Of a DNA stretch of 64,000 nt, positions 37,444 through 46,135 are shown piece by piece; position 1 is the stretch's first letter; every line of letters begins with the position of its first letter. The translations under genes were made by a program, and so were the position numbers. The notes beneath the pieces were generated by a model that was not told the DNA's origin, did not search any database, and saw only the letters and a list, made by a program, of their open reading frames with translations. Source of the stretch: Treponema sp. Marseille-Q4130. Lineage in GTDB: Bacteria; Spirochaetota; Spirochaetia; Treponematales; Treponemataceae. Location: the NCBI RefSeq assembly GCF_014334325.1, contig NZ_JACSET010000003.1, positions 269,835 through 333,834 of the forward strand, read 5' to 3'.

Positions 37444-38325
37444 ATGAAATATCACAACCGCGTCTACAGGCTTATGGTGCTGCCTGTTTTTATTATTTTG
37501 ACGCTGTTTATGTACTGGCCGGTTTTACGCGGCGGTTTTATTGCGTTTCAGCATTATACGCTTTTTGATTTATCAAAAGTCAGATTTAACGGTTTCGATA
37601 ATTTTTTAGCGATAATTAAGGATGCCGATTTTCCGTTTTTTCAAATTTTATTAAATACCCTGATATGGCTTTTCGCTTCGTTGATTCTTCAATTTATTCT
37701 GGGATTTTCGCTTGCCCTGTTATTGCAAAAACCGTTTCCGCTGCGCGGTTTATACAGCGGACTCGTATTTTATTCGTGGACACTGTCGGGCTTTGCGATC
37801 GGTTTGGTTTGGGCATGGATTTTCAACGGTCAGTTCGGTCTCGCAAACGATATACTGCTGCGGATCGGACTTATAGAATCTCCGATCGGTTTTCTTTCGA
37901 ATCAAAAGATCGCGATTTTCTCCGTCGTCATAGCGAACGTGTGGTACGGCGTACCGTTTTTTGCAATCATGCTGCTTGCCGCACTGCAATCCATTCCGAA
38001 AGAACTGTATGAATCCGCCGAACTTGACGGTGCAGGTCCCTTTGTGCGCATGTTCGGTATAACGATTCCCTATATTTTACCGACCATCATCAGTACGACG
38101 CTTCTGCGTACCATGTGGATCATGAATTTTCCCGACATCATCTATGCGATGACGGGAGGAGGTCCGGCAAACAGCACGAATATTTTAGCCACGCAAATGA
38201 TCAACAAAATTCAAAAAAGTTACAACTACGGTCAGGGTTCCGCCGTCGGTGTAATGATAATATTCATATTATTGCTCTACGCGATAGTATATTTGAAAAT
38301 CGTAAACAAAGGAGCGGACAAATGA
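37444..38325 (+). CDS. Sugar ABC transporter permease, MalF type
   Basis: A 293-residue permease, six transmembrane segments, with EAA loop ESAELDGAGPFVRMFGITIP. Start 37444 has GAGGA 6 bases before it; the longer frame from 37372 starts directly after the binding-protein gene in what is a 76-base spacer with a short inverted repeat. Overlaps the next gene by 4 bases. Confidence 0.92.
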   Translation: MKYHNRVYRLMVLPVFIILTLFMYWPVLRGGFIAFQHYTLFDLSKVRFNGFDNFLAIIKDADFPFFQILLNTLIWLFASLILQFILGFSLALLLQKPFPLRGLYSGLVFYSWTLSGFAIGLVWAWIFNGQFGLANDILLRIGLIESPIGFLSNQKIAIFSVVIANVWYGVPFFAIMLLAALQSIPKELYESAELDGAGPFVRMFGITIPYILPTIISTTLLRTMWIMNFPDIIYAMTGGGPANSTNILATQMINKIQKSYNYGQGSAVGVMIIFILLLYAIVYLKIVNKGADK

Positions 38326-39164
38326 AAAAAAACGGTGTCGTGGAATTCAGATCCGCATTTCGCATCTTTGCACTGGCTCTTTTTCTCATCGTCGCAATAG
38401 CGCCGTTGTATTGGATCATCGTCACATCTCTTAAAGGACCGCGCGAAATTTATTCCAATCCGATAAAATATTTTCCGAGCCGTATCACTTTTGAAAGCTA
38501 TAAAAAACTTTTCAGCTTCAGCAATTTCGGCAATTATTTTTTTAACAGCGTCGTACTGTCTGTCGGAGCGGCTTTTGCCGCGCTTATGATAAGTATGTTC
38601 AGCGGCTTTGCCCTGTCGCGCTACAAACGTCCGCGCGAACGGAACAGGATCGTTCTCGCGTTTTACTTTACGCAGATGATTCCCAATTTTATAATCATGA
38701 TGCCGCTGTACACGATGATGGCGAAGATGCACCTTACGGATAATCTGGTAACGATGGGCGTACTTTATACCGCAACGTCGGTTGCATTCAGCACGATTAT
38801 GGCAAAGAGTTTCTTTGACAATATTCCGTCGGCGTTGGAAGAAGCCGCGCTGATCGACGGGTGCAACACGCTTCAAGCGATATTTTACGTCATCGTGCCG
38901 GTTATGTTTCCCGGTCTCGCTGCAATTTTTTCTTTCTCTTTTGTTAATATTTGGAACGAACTGTTTTTAGCGGTGATGTTTTTATCGTCGGAAACAAAAA
39001 TGACGATTCCCGTCGCGCTCAATTCGTTTATTTCGAAAGCGGGCGTTTCATGGGATATACTCAGTGCGGGGATCGTGATCGCTCTTCTTCCCACGATGAT
39101 CATCTTTGCCTTTACGCAAAAGTACATCGTCGCAGGGTTGACCGAAGGCAGTGTAAAAGAATAG
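38322..39164 (+). CDS. Sugar ABC transporter permease, MalG type
   Basis: A 280-residue permease, EAA loop EEAALIDGCNTLQAIFYVIV, starting in the ATGA shared with the upstream permease. Completes the channel for the binding protein at 36102. Confidence 0.92.
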   Translation: MKKNGVVEFRSAFRIFALALFLIVAIAPLYWIIVTSLKGPREIYSNPIKYFPSRITFESYKKLFSFSNFGNYFFNSVVLSVGAAFAALMISMFSGFALSRYKRPRERNRIVLAFYFTQMIPNFIIMMPLYTMMAKMHLTDNLVTMGVLYTATSVAFSTIMAKSFFDNIPSALEEAALIDGCNTLQAIFYVIVPVMFPGLAAIFSFSFVNIWNELFLAVMFLSSETKMTIPVALNSFISKAGVSWDILSAGIVIALLPTMIIFAFTQKYIVAGLTEGSVKE

Positions 39165-39173
39165 GGCATATCT

Positions 39174-39191
39174 GAAAACTGAAGTTTTTGG
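39174..39191 (+). terminator. Small intercistronic hairpin
   Basis: AAAACT and AGTTTT pair around two bases and run into TT. The 16 bases 39175-39190 are the reverse complement of 26285-26300 in the terminator after the giant lipoprotein gene. Confidence 0.4.
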
Positions 39192-39220
39192 AAGTTCCCG
39201 ATAAATTTGGAGGCATGATT

Positions 39221-40387
39221 ATGGAAAAGGATATCACCGAGATCCTTCATCACATGGGAGAAGATGCACTCCCGCTCAACGCGGTAAGCCCGCCGATTTT
39301 TCAAACATCGATATTCTGTTTCAAATCGTTCGACGATTTTAAGGGTGCGCTTGCGGACGAACCGTCGCACTTTATTTATTCGCGCGGAAATAATCCGACG
39401 GTCAACCTGCTCGAAGAAAAGATTGCCGCGCTTGAGCACGGCGAACGGGCAAAGCTCGTTTCGTCGGGAGTCGCAGCGATCTCCGCTGCCGTCATGGCTT
39501 TTCTGAAAACGGGCGATCATGTCGTCGCAGTGCGGGACAGTTATTCGTGGGCGAAATATTTATTTACGACGTATTTGGCCCGCTTCGGCATCGAAACGAC
39601 GTATGTTGACGGTACCGATCCGGAAGATTTCGAACGCGCCGTAAAACCGAATACGAAACTGTTTTATCTTGAAAGCCCGACGACATTCACATTCAAATTA
39701 CAGAATCTTTCCGCCGTCGCACAAATTGCCAAAAAGCACGGTATCAAAACCGTCATCGACAATACATGGTGTACGCCGATTTTTCAAAACCCGATCGATT
39801 GCGGCATCGACCTTACCGTGCATTCCGTAACGAAATATATGGGCGGAAACAGCGACGTCGTCGCAGGCGTCATAGTCGGTTCCGACGAAGACGTCAAAAA
39901 GATTTTTGAAAGCGAATTCCAGCTGCACGGCACCGTTCCCGATCCCTTTATGGCATGGCTCGTTTTGAGGGGACTGCGGACGCTGCATATCCGTATGCCG
40001 GTGCATTTTGAAAATGCAAAGAAAGTTGCGGCGTATTTACAGAGCAGAAGCGAAGTCGAAGACGTGTTGTATCCGTTTTTGCCTTCGTATCCGCAATACG
40101 ATCTTGCAATGAAACAGATGCGAGGCGGCGCCGGTCTTTTTTCGTTCAGATTCAAAACGCGCAAGCTCGATGAGATACGAAAATTCACCGATGCTCTGAA
40201 GATGTTTAAACGCGCGGTAAGCTGGGGCGGTTATGAAAGCCTCGTCGTTCCGGCAGCCGTTTCCCGGTATCCGAACGATGTTATTCCCGATGACAGGATT
40301 TCGCTGATACGGCTGCATATCGGACTTGAAACGGCGGACAGTCTCATCTCCGATCTCGATGCGGCGATCGCGGCGATGAAATCGTAA
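39221..40387 (+). CDS. Trans-sulfuration PLP enzyme (cystathionine gamma-synthase/lyase type)
   Basis: A 388-residue member of the Cys/Met metabolism PLP-dependent family. The PLP-binding Lys is in SVTKYMGG; other family marks are YSRGNNPT at the N-terminal region and LVVPAAVSRYP with the substrate-binding Arg (SLIRLHIGLE) near the end. It makes or breaks cystathionine, or releases thiol from sulfur amino acids. Activity cannot be decided from sequence by eye. Start 39221 has GGAGG at good spacing; the ATG at 39215 is too close to it. Placed after a sugar transporter operon, 56 bases from it, with a weak hairpin between. Confidence 0.85.
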   Translation: MEKDITEILHHMGEDALPLNAVSPPIFQTSIFCFKSFDDFKGALADEPSHFIYSRGNNPTVNLLEEKIAALEHGERAKLVSSGVAAISAAVMAFLKTGDHVVAVRDSYSWAKYLFTTYLARFGIETTYVDGTDPEDFERAVKPNTKLFYLESPTTFTFKLQNLSAVAQIAKKHGIKTVIDNTWCTPIFQNPIDCGIDLTVHSVTKYMGGNSDVVAGVIVGSDEDVKKIFESEFQLHGTVPDPFMAWLVLRGLRTLHIRMPVHFENAKKVAAYLQSRSEVEDVLYPFLPSYPQYDLAMKQMRGGAGLFSFRFKTRKLDEIRKFTDALKMFKRAVSWGGYESLVVPAAVSRYPNDVIPDDRISLIRLHIGLETADSLISDLDAAIAAMKS

Positions 40388-40392
40388 TACGA

Positions 40393-40438
40393 ATTTTATT
40401 CGTGCGGAGGGTTTAATACCCCGACGCACGAATAAAAT
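40393..40438. terminator. Long terminator hairpin
   Basis: ATTTTATTCGTGCG and CGCACGAATAAAAT are exact 14-base reverse complements with an 18-base loop, followed by TATTTTT. Bidirectional in form; it ends the PLP-enzyme transcript. Confidence 0.8.
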
Positions 40439-40449
40439 ATTTTTCACAA

Positions 40450-40585
40450 GTTCAATTTAAACCGTTCCTTAAAATTCAACAGTCGAACAAAATATCAATT
40501 TTGGAGACTGTTGAATTGGTGCGCGTAAGCGCACAATTAATAAGCGATGTTTCGGCTTCGTCCGAAACTCGAAGTTAAATTGAAC
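40450..40585 (+). repeat. Cloverleaf-like structured repeat, unit 1
   Basis: Outer stem GTTCAATTTAA (40450-40460) with TTAAATTGAAC (40575-40585). Inside: arm 1, AATTCAACAGTC (40473-40484) with GACTGTTGAATT (40506-40517), capped by CAAAAT/ATTTTG (40488-40493/40498-40503); arm 2, GTGCGC-GTAA-GCGCAC (40519-40534), a GNRA loop; arm 3, GTTTCGG/CCGAAAC (40549-40555/40562-40568). Repeated 151 bases later with compensating base changes in arm 1. No coding potential. Confidence 0.85.
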
Positions 40586-40600
40586 GGCGCAATTTCAGAC

Positions 40601-40734
40601 GTTCAATTTAAACCTTCCTTAAAATTGCACAGCGAGTAAATCTTCGGATTTAGGAGCCGTGCAATTAGTGCGCGCAAGCGCACCGTTAATAAGCGATGTT
40701 TCGGCTTCGTCCGAAACTCGAAGGTAAATTGAAC
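40601..40734 (+). repeat. Cloverleaf-like structured repeat, unit 2
   Basis: Outer stem 40601-40610 with 40725-40734. Arm 1: AATTGCAC (40623-40630) with GTGCAATT (40659-40666), extended by GC/GC, capped by TAAATC-TTCG-GATTTA (40637-40652). Arm 2: GTGCGC-GCAA-GCGCAC (40668-40683), GNRA loop. Arm 3: 40698-40704 with 40711-40717. A 15-base spacer ggcgcaatttcagac follows each unit unchanged, and a third start (GTTCAATTTAAACCTTCC, 40750-40767) reaches into the end of the next gene. Confidence 0.85.
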
Positions 40735-40751
40735 GGCGCAATTTCAGACGT

Positions 40752-41759
40752 TCAATTTAAACCTTCCGTCAATTTTCCGTTTTTGTAAATATAATTCGCG
40801 CTGTCCGCATATTTTTTCGGAATCGCAATACCGCATGCGGCTGCCGCATCGACGTCGATGAGCAGATCGCTGTCGCTCGGCTCGGTCATAAAGCGGATCG
40901 GCATATCCGCAGGTTTCGCACCGCGCAAAATCTCTACGACCATTTCGCCCGTTGCGCGCCCGGCTTTATAATAATTAAAACCGCTTGCCATAAAGATACC
41001 GCCGTTTTTCGCTCCCGTCACGTCGCCTGAAAAGATCGGTTTTTTCGCTTTGGCAAAAACGTTTACGACGGCGGGAAGTGCGCTGAACACCGTGTTATCG
41101 GTTGAAAGATACAGACCGTCGACGCGCTTTACAAGCGTTTCGGCCGCCTGCTTTACTTCCGACGAATTCGTAATCGCCTGCGTTACAAGCGCAAGCCCCT
41201 GTTCGGCGCATCCCTTTTTAACAAGGTTGAGCGCGCTTGCCGAATTGGCTTCATTGCTCGTGTAGATGTAGCCTAGCGTTTTGATACCCGCGACTTCTTT
41301 AAATAATGCAATATGCTGATCGGTCGGAATCGCGTCGCTCATGCCGGTTACGTTGCGCTCTCCGTGAGCCGTCGTCGATACGAGTCCCGCGCCGACAGGA
41401 TCGGTGATCGTTCCGAATACGACCGGCACGTCTTTGATCGTATTCGCAAGCGCGACGGCAACCGGAGTTGCGATACCGACGGCAACATCGACTCGCTCGT
41501 CGCGATAGCGCGATGCGATTTGGGCGGCCGTGTTTACGTCTCCGTTTGCGTTTTGCAAATCGTAGTTTGCTTTGATGCCCGATTCATTGATCACATCCAT
41601 GATGCCCCGCTCGATATCGTCGAGCGCTTGGTGCTGCACGATTTTCGCAATTCCGATTTTATACGTTTTGCCTGAAGAAGGTGCATCCGCACCTCCCATC
41701 GCCGATACCGTACCCGCCGCAAACACCGCCGCCGTTAAAGCCGCACATAATTTTTTCAT
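40752..41759 (-). CDS. TrpX-like ABC substrate-binding protein
   Basis: A 335-residue periplasmic binding protein of the ABC_sub_bind family (TrpX/YtrF-like; related proteins bind tryptophan, tyrosine or nucleosides). Signal peptide ends near VSAMG. The core has YKIGIAKIVQHQALD, VGIATPVAVAL, VVFGTITDPVGAGL and ATGEMVVEILRG, with two Rossmann-like lobes. The permease and ATPase genes that normally follow are absent: the stop codon lies in a partial copy of the cloverleaf repeat and then comes a convergent gene. AAGGAG precedes the start. Confidence 0.85.
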   Translation of the reverse strand: MKKLCAALTAAVFAAGTVSAMGGADAPSSGKTYKIGIAKIVQHQALDDIERGIMDVINESGIKANYDLQNANGDVNTAAQIASRYRDERVDVAVGIATPVAVALANTIKDVPVVFGTITDPVGAGLVSTTAHGERNVTGMSDAIPTDQHIALFKEVAGIKTLGYIYTSNEANSASALNLVKKGCAEQGLALVTQAITNSSEVKQAAETLVKRVDGLYLSTDNTVFSALPAVVNVFAKAKKPIFSGDVTGAKNGGIFMASGFNYYKAGRATGEMVVEILRGAKPADMPIRFMTEPSDSDLLIDVDAAAACGIAIPKKYADSANYIYKNGKLTEGLN

Positions 41760-41799
41760 ACAACGCTCCTTTTATACATCCGCACTCTGCGGATCGATT

Positions 41800-41856
41800 T
41801 TATTTGTTTCTACAAACAGTAACAACAGTATAATACTATTTATAGAAACATGTCAA
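41800..41856 (-). promoter_or_regulatory. Promoter with dyad operator for the TrpX-like gene
   Basis: On the minus strand: TTGACA (41856-41851), 18 bases, TATACT (41832-41827). The copies GTTTCTA and TAGAAAC flank the -10 box as a spaced dyad (about 41808-41814 and 41844-41850), so a repressor could sit over the polymerase site. Confidence 0.65.
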
Positions 41857-41883
41857 GAGCTCGAAATACCTGATAGATATGTA

Positions 41884-41911
41884 TTGTAAAATTACATATT
41901 AGTTATATAAT
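41884..41911 (+). promoter_or_regulatory. Promoter of the wzz-like gene, probably leaderless
   Basis: TTGTAA (41884-41889), 16 bases, TATAAT (41906-41911), 7 bases, ATG at 41919. No Shine-Dalgarno. Confidence 0.55.
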
Positions 41912-41918
41912 ATCCGGT

Positions 41919-42965
41919 ATGGAAAATTCTTCGGAACAAAAAAATGTATCGCAGGCTTCGCAGGACGATGAGATTTCGCTTATCGATCTCTTTGCCGTTT
42001 TGTTGGAGTATAAAAAACTTATCATTTTAATAACGGTCTTTGTTGCCGCCGCAGCTCTTTCGTTTTCCGTTCTGTCGCTCATTCTCCCGACGGAAAAGTC
42101 TCCACTTCCGAACATATATACATCGGAAGCGCTTATGCTCATAAACGATTCGTCGTCTTCAGGCGGCTCTCTTTCTTCGATGCTGAGTTCAAGCGGCATG
42201 AGCGGACTTTCCAGCCTCATGGGGCTTGCGAATCTTTCGAAAGGCTCGACGTTCAGCGCGCTCGCCGTCTATATTGCCGGAACGAATACCTATCTCGATG
42301 CGATCATCGATAAGTTCGATCTTACCGCGCGTTATAAAATAAAAAAATTTCAAAAAGCCGAAACGCGAAAAGCGTTGAAAAAATATTTGACTGCCGAATT
42401 CGATGATAAATCGGGCGTGTTTTCGCTTGCATTTTCGGATACGGATCCCGTTTTTGCCGAATCGGTTGCAAACTTTGCGGCGGACTATATGGAAACCGTT
42501 TTTACGTCGCTCGGCATCGATAAGCATAAACTTGAAAAAAAGAATCTCGAAGAAAATATCGATATAAGCTATCGGCAAATCCTTTCGCTTGCGAAGCAGA
42601 TTCGGGAAAACGAAAATGCGGCTTCATATCGCTATAATCCGGACGGTTCTCTCGTTGTAGAAAATGCTTTGCGTTCATTGGAATTGTCAGCGCAGGAACA
42701 GGTGTACAAGCAGCTTAAAACGCAGTACGAACTTTTAAAAGTACAGATGGCGAGCGAAACGCCTGTCTTTCAAATATTGGAACGCGCGGAAGTACCGGAT
42801 AGAAAGTCAAAACCTTCCCGCGGCAAGCTGTGTATAATAGCGACTTTTGCCGCTTTTTTTATTTCGGTATTTATCGCTTTTGCATTGAACGCGGTGGAAA
42901 ATATCAAACGCGATCCCGAAGCCGTAAAAAAGCTTTCAGCTTCGTTGGGTAAAAATCGGAAATAA
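41919..42965 (+). CDS. Wzz-type polysaccharide co-polymerase
   Basis: A 348-residue inner-membrane protein of the Wzz/chain-length-determinant family. Transmembrane helix 1 about 33-56, a periplasmic part with two long helices (coiled-coil-like, about 195-285), and a Pro-rich region followed by transmembrane helix 2 about 298-318. No kinase domain. It should set polymer length or link to the outer-membrane exporter encoded 2 bases downstream. No glycosyltransferases are near, so the polysaccharide cluster is elsewhere. Confidence 0.82.
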   Translation: MENSSEQKNVSQASQDDEISLIDLFAVLLEYKKLIILITVFVAAAALSFSVLSLILPTEKSPLPNIYTSEALMLINDSSSSGGSLSSMLSSSGMSGLSSLMGLANLSKGSTFSALAVYIAGTNTYLDAIIDKFDLTARYKIKKFQKAETRKALKKYLTAEFDDKSGVFSLAFSDTDPVFAESVANFAADYMETVFTSLGIDKHKLEKKNLEENIDISYRQILSLAKQIRENENAASYRYNPDGSLVVENALRSLELSAQEQVYKQLKTQYELLKVQMASETPVFQILERAEVPDRKSKPSRGKLCIIATFAAFFISVFIAFALNAVENIKRDPEAVKKLSASLGKNRK

Positions 42966-42967
42966 TT

Positions 42968-44446
42968 ATGAAGAAATATTTTTACGTTTTTGTCTTTTTC
43001 TTTTGCGTGTCGATTTTTACGCGCACGGTAAACGGGTACGAACTTTACGCAGCCGATCCGATAACTGTGGGGAATTCTACGGTGACTTCGAACGCATCGA
43101 TTGCGATGTCCTCGTCCGACTATCTTGTTACCGCGGGAGATATCTATACACTCGCGTTCGCGGTAAACGGAAATGTCGTAAGCTATGCCATACCGGTCGA
43201 TGCTTCATACCGCATCCGTGTGGCAAATATTACGACGATCAATGTTGCGGGAAATACGTTTTTGCGTCTCAAACAGAGAGTGGAAGAACTCGTTACGCAA
43301 AACTATCCTATGAGCGGAGTGCAGTTTGCGCTTACATCTCCTGCGGCATTTAAAGTCGTCGTCGACGGAGAAGTAAAGGAAACGGCAATCAAACAGGCGT
43401 GGGCGCTCTCTCGTCTTTCCGATGTCATCGCGGGAACGCTCACCGATTATGCGTCTACGCGCGATATCGTTATTACAGACGAAAACGGAAAAAAGAGCAC
43501 ATACGATATTTTCAAAGCTTCCCGCTTCGGCGATCTGTCGCAGAATCCCTACGTGCGTCCGGGCGACCGCGTCACTGTCGCGAGGATGAATCGGAAAGTT
43601 ACGGTTCGCGGAGCCGTCGAGCGGCCGGGTACTTACGAATTGCTCGAAGGGGAAAATTTAAAGTGCCTCGTGGAATATTACGGGGGAGGGCTTACGGCAC
43701 GGGCGGATACGAATCGCATGGAGCTTTCGCGGGCGTCCGATCATACTGATCCTGCGGGTGAAATACTGTATTTGAACGGTACGGCAATTGCATCGGATTA
43801 TGCGCTTGTATGCTATGATACGCTCAATATTCCGACGTATGCCGAATTGAAACCGGTTATGTTTATCGAAGGTGCGCTTTCATCTGCGACCGGTACATCG
43901 CTTGATGCATCTACAAGGATTCCCGTCGTATTTGAAACGGGAGAAAACTACGGTACGCTCGTACGGCGCAATAAAGACCGTTTTTCACCGACGGCGGATA
44001 TGAAAAACGCATACATACTTCGAGGAGGAAAACCCATTCCCATCGATATCAATCAAATGCTCTATGACGCTTCCTATTATGGAAATGAAATCGTACAACC
44101 CAACGATACGCTTATCATACCGTTCAGACAATACTTCGTTTCCGTCGCAGGAGCAGTAGCGCGGCCGGGCAGGTATCCCTATATTCCCGATCGTACATGG
44201 GAATATTATATCGGTCTCGCAGGCGGCTTTGTAAATGAAAAAAATTCGGGAAAAGCGATAACGATACGCGACATGAAAGGAAAAAAAATGCGTAAAACCG
44301 ATCCCATCACACCCGAAACGACGATTACCGCTTCGGCCAATTCGTTTACGTATTATTTCGGTTTATATGCGCCGGTTATTACGACCGTACTTTCGGCCGT
44401 TTCGACGACGGTGACGATTCTCATCGCAACGAAGAATATGCGTTAG
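42968..44446 (+). CDS. Wza/SLBB-type polysaccharide export protein
   Basis: A 492-residue exported protein. After a signal peptide, a Poly_export (PES) domain (YLVTAGDIYTLAFAVNG...) leads into SLBB domains (VTVRGAVERPGTYELLEGE and VSVAGAVARPGRYPYIP). A C-terminal hydrophobic stretch (about 465-487) is likely a membrane helix. There is no lipobox Cys. It would form the export channel for the polymer handled by the Wzz-like partner. Confidence 0.85.
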   Translation: MKKYFYVFVFFFCVSIFTRTVNGYELYAADPITVGNSTVTSNASIAMSSSDYLVTAGDIYTLAFAVNGNVVSYAIPVDASYRIRVANITTINVAGNTFLRLKQRVEELVTQNYPMSGVQFALTSPAAFKVVVDGEVKETAIKQAWALSRLSDVIAGTLTDYASTRDIVITDENGKKSTYDIFKASRFGDLSQNPYVRPGDRVTVARMNRKVTVRGAVERPGTYELLEGENLKCLVEYYGGGLTARADTNRMELSRASDHTDPAGEILYLNGTAIASDYALVCYDTLNIPTYAELKPVMFIEGALSSATGTSLDASTRIPVVFETGENYGTLVRRNKDRFSPTADMKNAYILRGGKPIPIDINQMLYDASYYGNEIVQPNDTLIIPFRQYFVSVAGAVARPGRYPYIPDRTWEYYIGLAGGFVNEKNSGKAITIRDMKGKKMRKTDPITPETTITASANSFTYYFGLYAPVITTVLSAVSTTVTILIATKNMR

Positions 44447-44496
44447 ACTCGATCGCAAGACTCGATCATTTCATACACATTTCGGCATTTTTGCGT

Positions 44497-44502
44497 TATA
44501 CT
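44497..44502 (+). promoter_or_regulatory. -10 box of the ModF-like gene
   Basis: TATACT ends 6 bases before the ATG at 44509; no Shine-Dalgarno. Same arrangement as at 9843. Confidence 0.45.
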
Positions 44503-44508
44503 GATACA

Positions 44509-46116
44509 ATGCAGCGCGCGCTCATCACACTGGAAAATTGCCGCATCGAAAACGCAAAGCGCATATTGATCGCGTCCGTTTCGTGGACTATGCGGACGGG
44601 CGAAGTGTGGCTTGTCACGGGATCGAACGGCGGAGGAAAAGCGGCTTTCCTTTCGGCGCTTGCGGGGGAACTCGGTATCGTAGCGAACGACGGCGAGACG
44701 AGCGGCCGAGTTTTTTCCGAATTTAATAATTCTGCGGAAATCGTTTCACTTGAACGCGCAGCCGCCCTTATCCAAGAAGAGCGTGAGAACGACGAAAGCG
44801 AATACTGCGAGGGTGGAGTCGATATCGGACGGACGGGGCGGGCATTTATCGCGGAAGCGCTTACAGACATCGACAAAAAAAAATCCGTTCCGCCCGAACT
44901 CCTCGATTCGATCGCAGAGCATCGGGCGGTAAAATTATGCGGCATCGAAGCGGTACTCGAGCGCGGGCTGAAATATATGTCGACCGGAGAGATCCGCCGC
45001 ACGCTGCTCGCCCGTGCCCTCGTTTCAGAAAAAAAGTTGTTAATTTTAAGCGAGCCGTTTGCGGGGCTCGATGCGGAAAGCCGTACGATCCTCAAAAACT
45101 TTTTCAATGAGATTGCCCTCGAACAGCGCGCCGAACGCGCATCGAACGAAGCGAACCCCTATATCATCCTCGGTGCGGAACGTTATACCGAAATTCCCGA
45201 TGCCGTAACGCACGTGATCGAATTTAACGAGGGTGCACTTTCATTTTGCGGGACGCGAGGCGATTACGAAAAAATTCTCAAAGAACGCAAAACCGAAAAC
45301 GAAAAAACGAGAGGTGCCGACAAGGCGGCATTTGCCCGACAAATTATTAATCTTCAAAGCGATTTGAAAATGGCGGATGACGATTCCGCTTCGCAAGGAA
45401 AGACGCAATCGGATCGCCGCGTGCTTATCGAAATGCATCGCGTCAACGTCGGATGGGACGGACGCGCCGTGCTTAGCGATTTGAACTGGACGCTGTACGA
45501 AGGCGAACACTGGCTCATCAGAGGTCCGAACGGTTCGGGCAAAACGACTTTTCTCGAATTGATAACCGGCGACAATATGCAAGTGTATTCGAACGACGTG
45601 CGCGTATTCGGCTCTCGGCGCGGAAGCGGTGAAACGATGTGGGATATCAAAGCGAAACTCGGCATCGTATCATATCGGATGCACGTCGAATACCGCATGC
45701 TCGGAGGAACGGCGCTGCACGACGTCGTCGTTTCGGGATTCCGCGATTCGATCGGCCTATACGGAAAAGCGACCGATATGGAAACGGCGGCTGCGGAAAA
45801 GTGGCTTTCGCTCGGCGGGTTTTCCGGCCGCGGAAGTGAAACTTTTTCCGCACTCAGCTACGGCGAACAGCGCGCCGTATTGATTTTACGCGCCGCGGTA
45901 AAATGCCCGCTCATCCTCGTACTCGACGAACCCTGTCACGGTCTCGACGAAAGTCACCGGCGAAGGGTGCTTGACTTGCTCGAAACGATCGCACAGAGCG
46001 GTACGACGACGCTGCTGCACGTGACGCACGAAAGCGACGAAGCGCTCGCGTGCGAAAAACACATACTCGAATTCCATCCGGGCAAAACGCCGATGTATAC
46101 GATATTAACGATATAA
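44509..46116 (+). CDS. ModF-like protein with two ABC ATPase domains
   Basis: A 535-residue cytoplasmic protein with two ABC nucleotide-binding domains and no membrane part. Domain 2 is complete: Walker A GPNGSGKTTF, signature LSYGEQRAVL, Walker B LILVLDEPCHGLD. Domain 1 is degenerate: Walker A GSNGGGKAAF has Ala in place of Ser/Thr after Lys, and Walker B LLILSEP has Ser for Asp, although the STGE signature remains. ModF/PhrA-type proteins of this layout occur with molybdate genes, but none are present here. Start 44509 is chosen for the -10 position. Confidence 0.8.
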   Translation: MQRALITLENCRIENAKRILIASVSWTMRTGEVWLVTGSNGGGKAAFLSALAGELGIVANDGETSGRVFSEFNNSAEIVSLERAAALIQEERENDESEYCEGGVDIGRTGRAFIAEALTDIDKKKSVPPELLDSIAEHRAVKLCGIEAVLERGLKYMSTGEIRRTLLARALVSEKKLLILSEPFAGLDAESRTILKNFFNEIALEQRAERASNEANPYIILGAERYTEIPDAVTHVIEFNEGALSFCGTRGDYEKILKERKTENEKTRGADKAAFARQIINLQSDLKMADDDSASQGKTQSDRRVLIEMHRVNVGWDGRAVLSDLNWTLYEGEHWLIRGPNGSGKTTFLELITGDNMQVYSNDVRVFGSRRGSGETMWDIKAKLGIVSYRMHVEYRMLGGTALHDVVVSGFRDSIGLYGKATDMETAAAEKWLSLGGFSGRGSETFSALSYGEQRAVLILRAAVKCPLILVLDEPCHGLDESHRRRVLDLLETIAQSGTTTLLHVTHESDEALACEKHILEFHPGKTPMYTILTI

Positions 46117-46135
46117 ATAACAGGAGTACGCAAAA

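Noticed and set aside
40388-40751. CRISPR array
   Set aside because: The two units are long, internally folded and 151 bases apart with an identical short spacer, not short repeats with unique spacers; no cas genes nearby.
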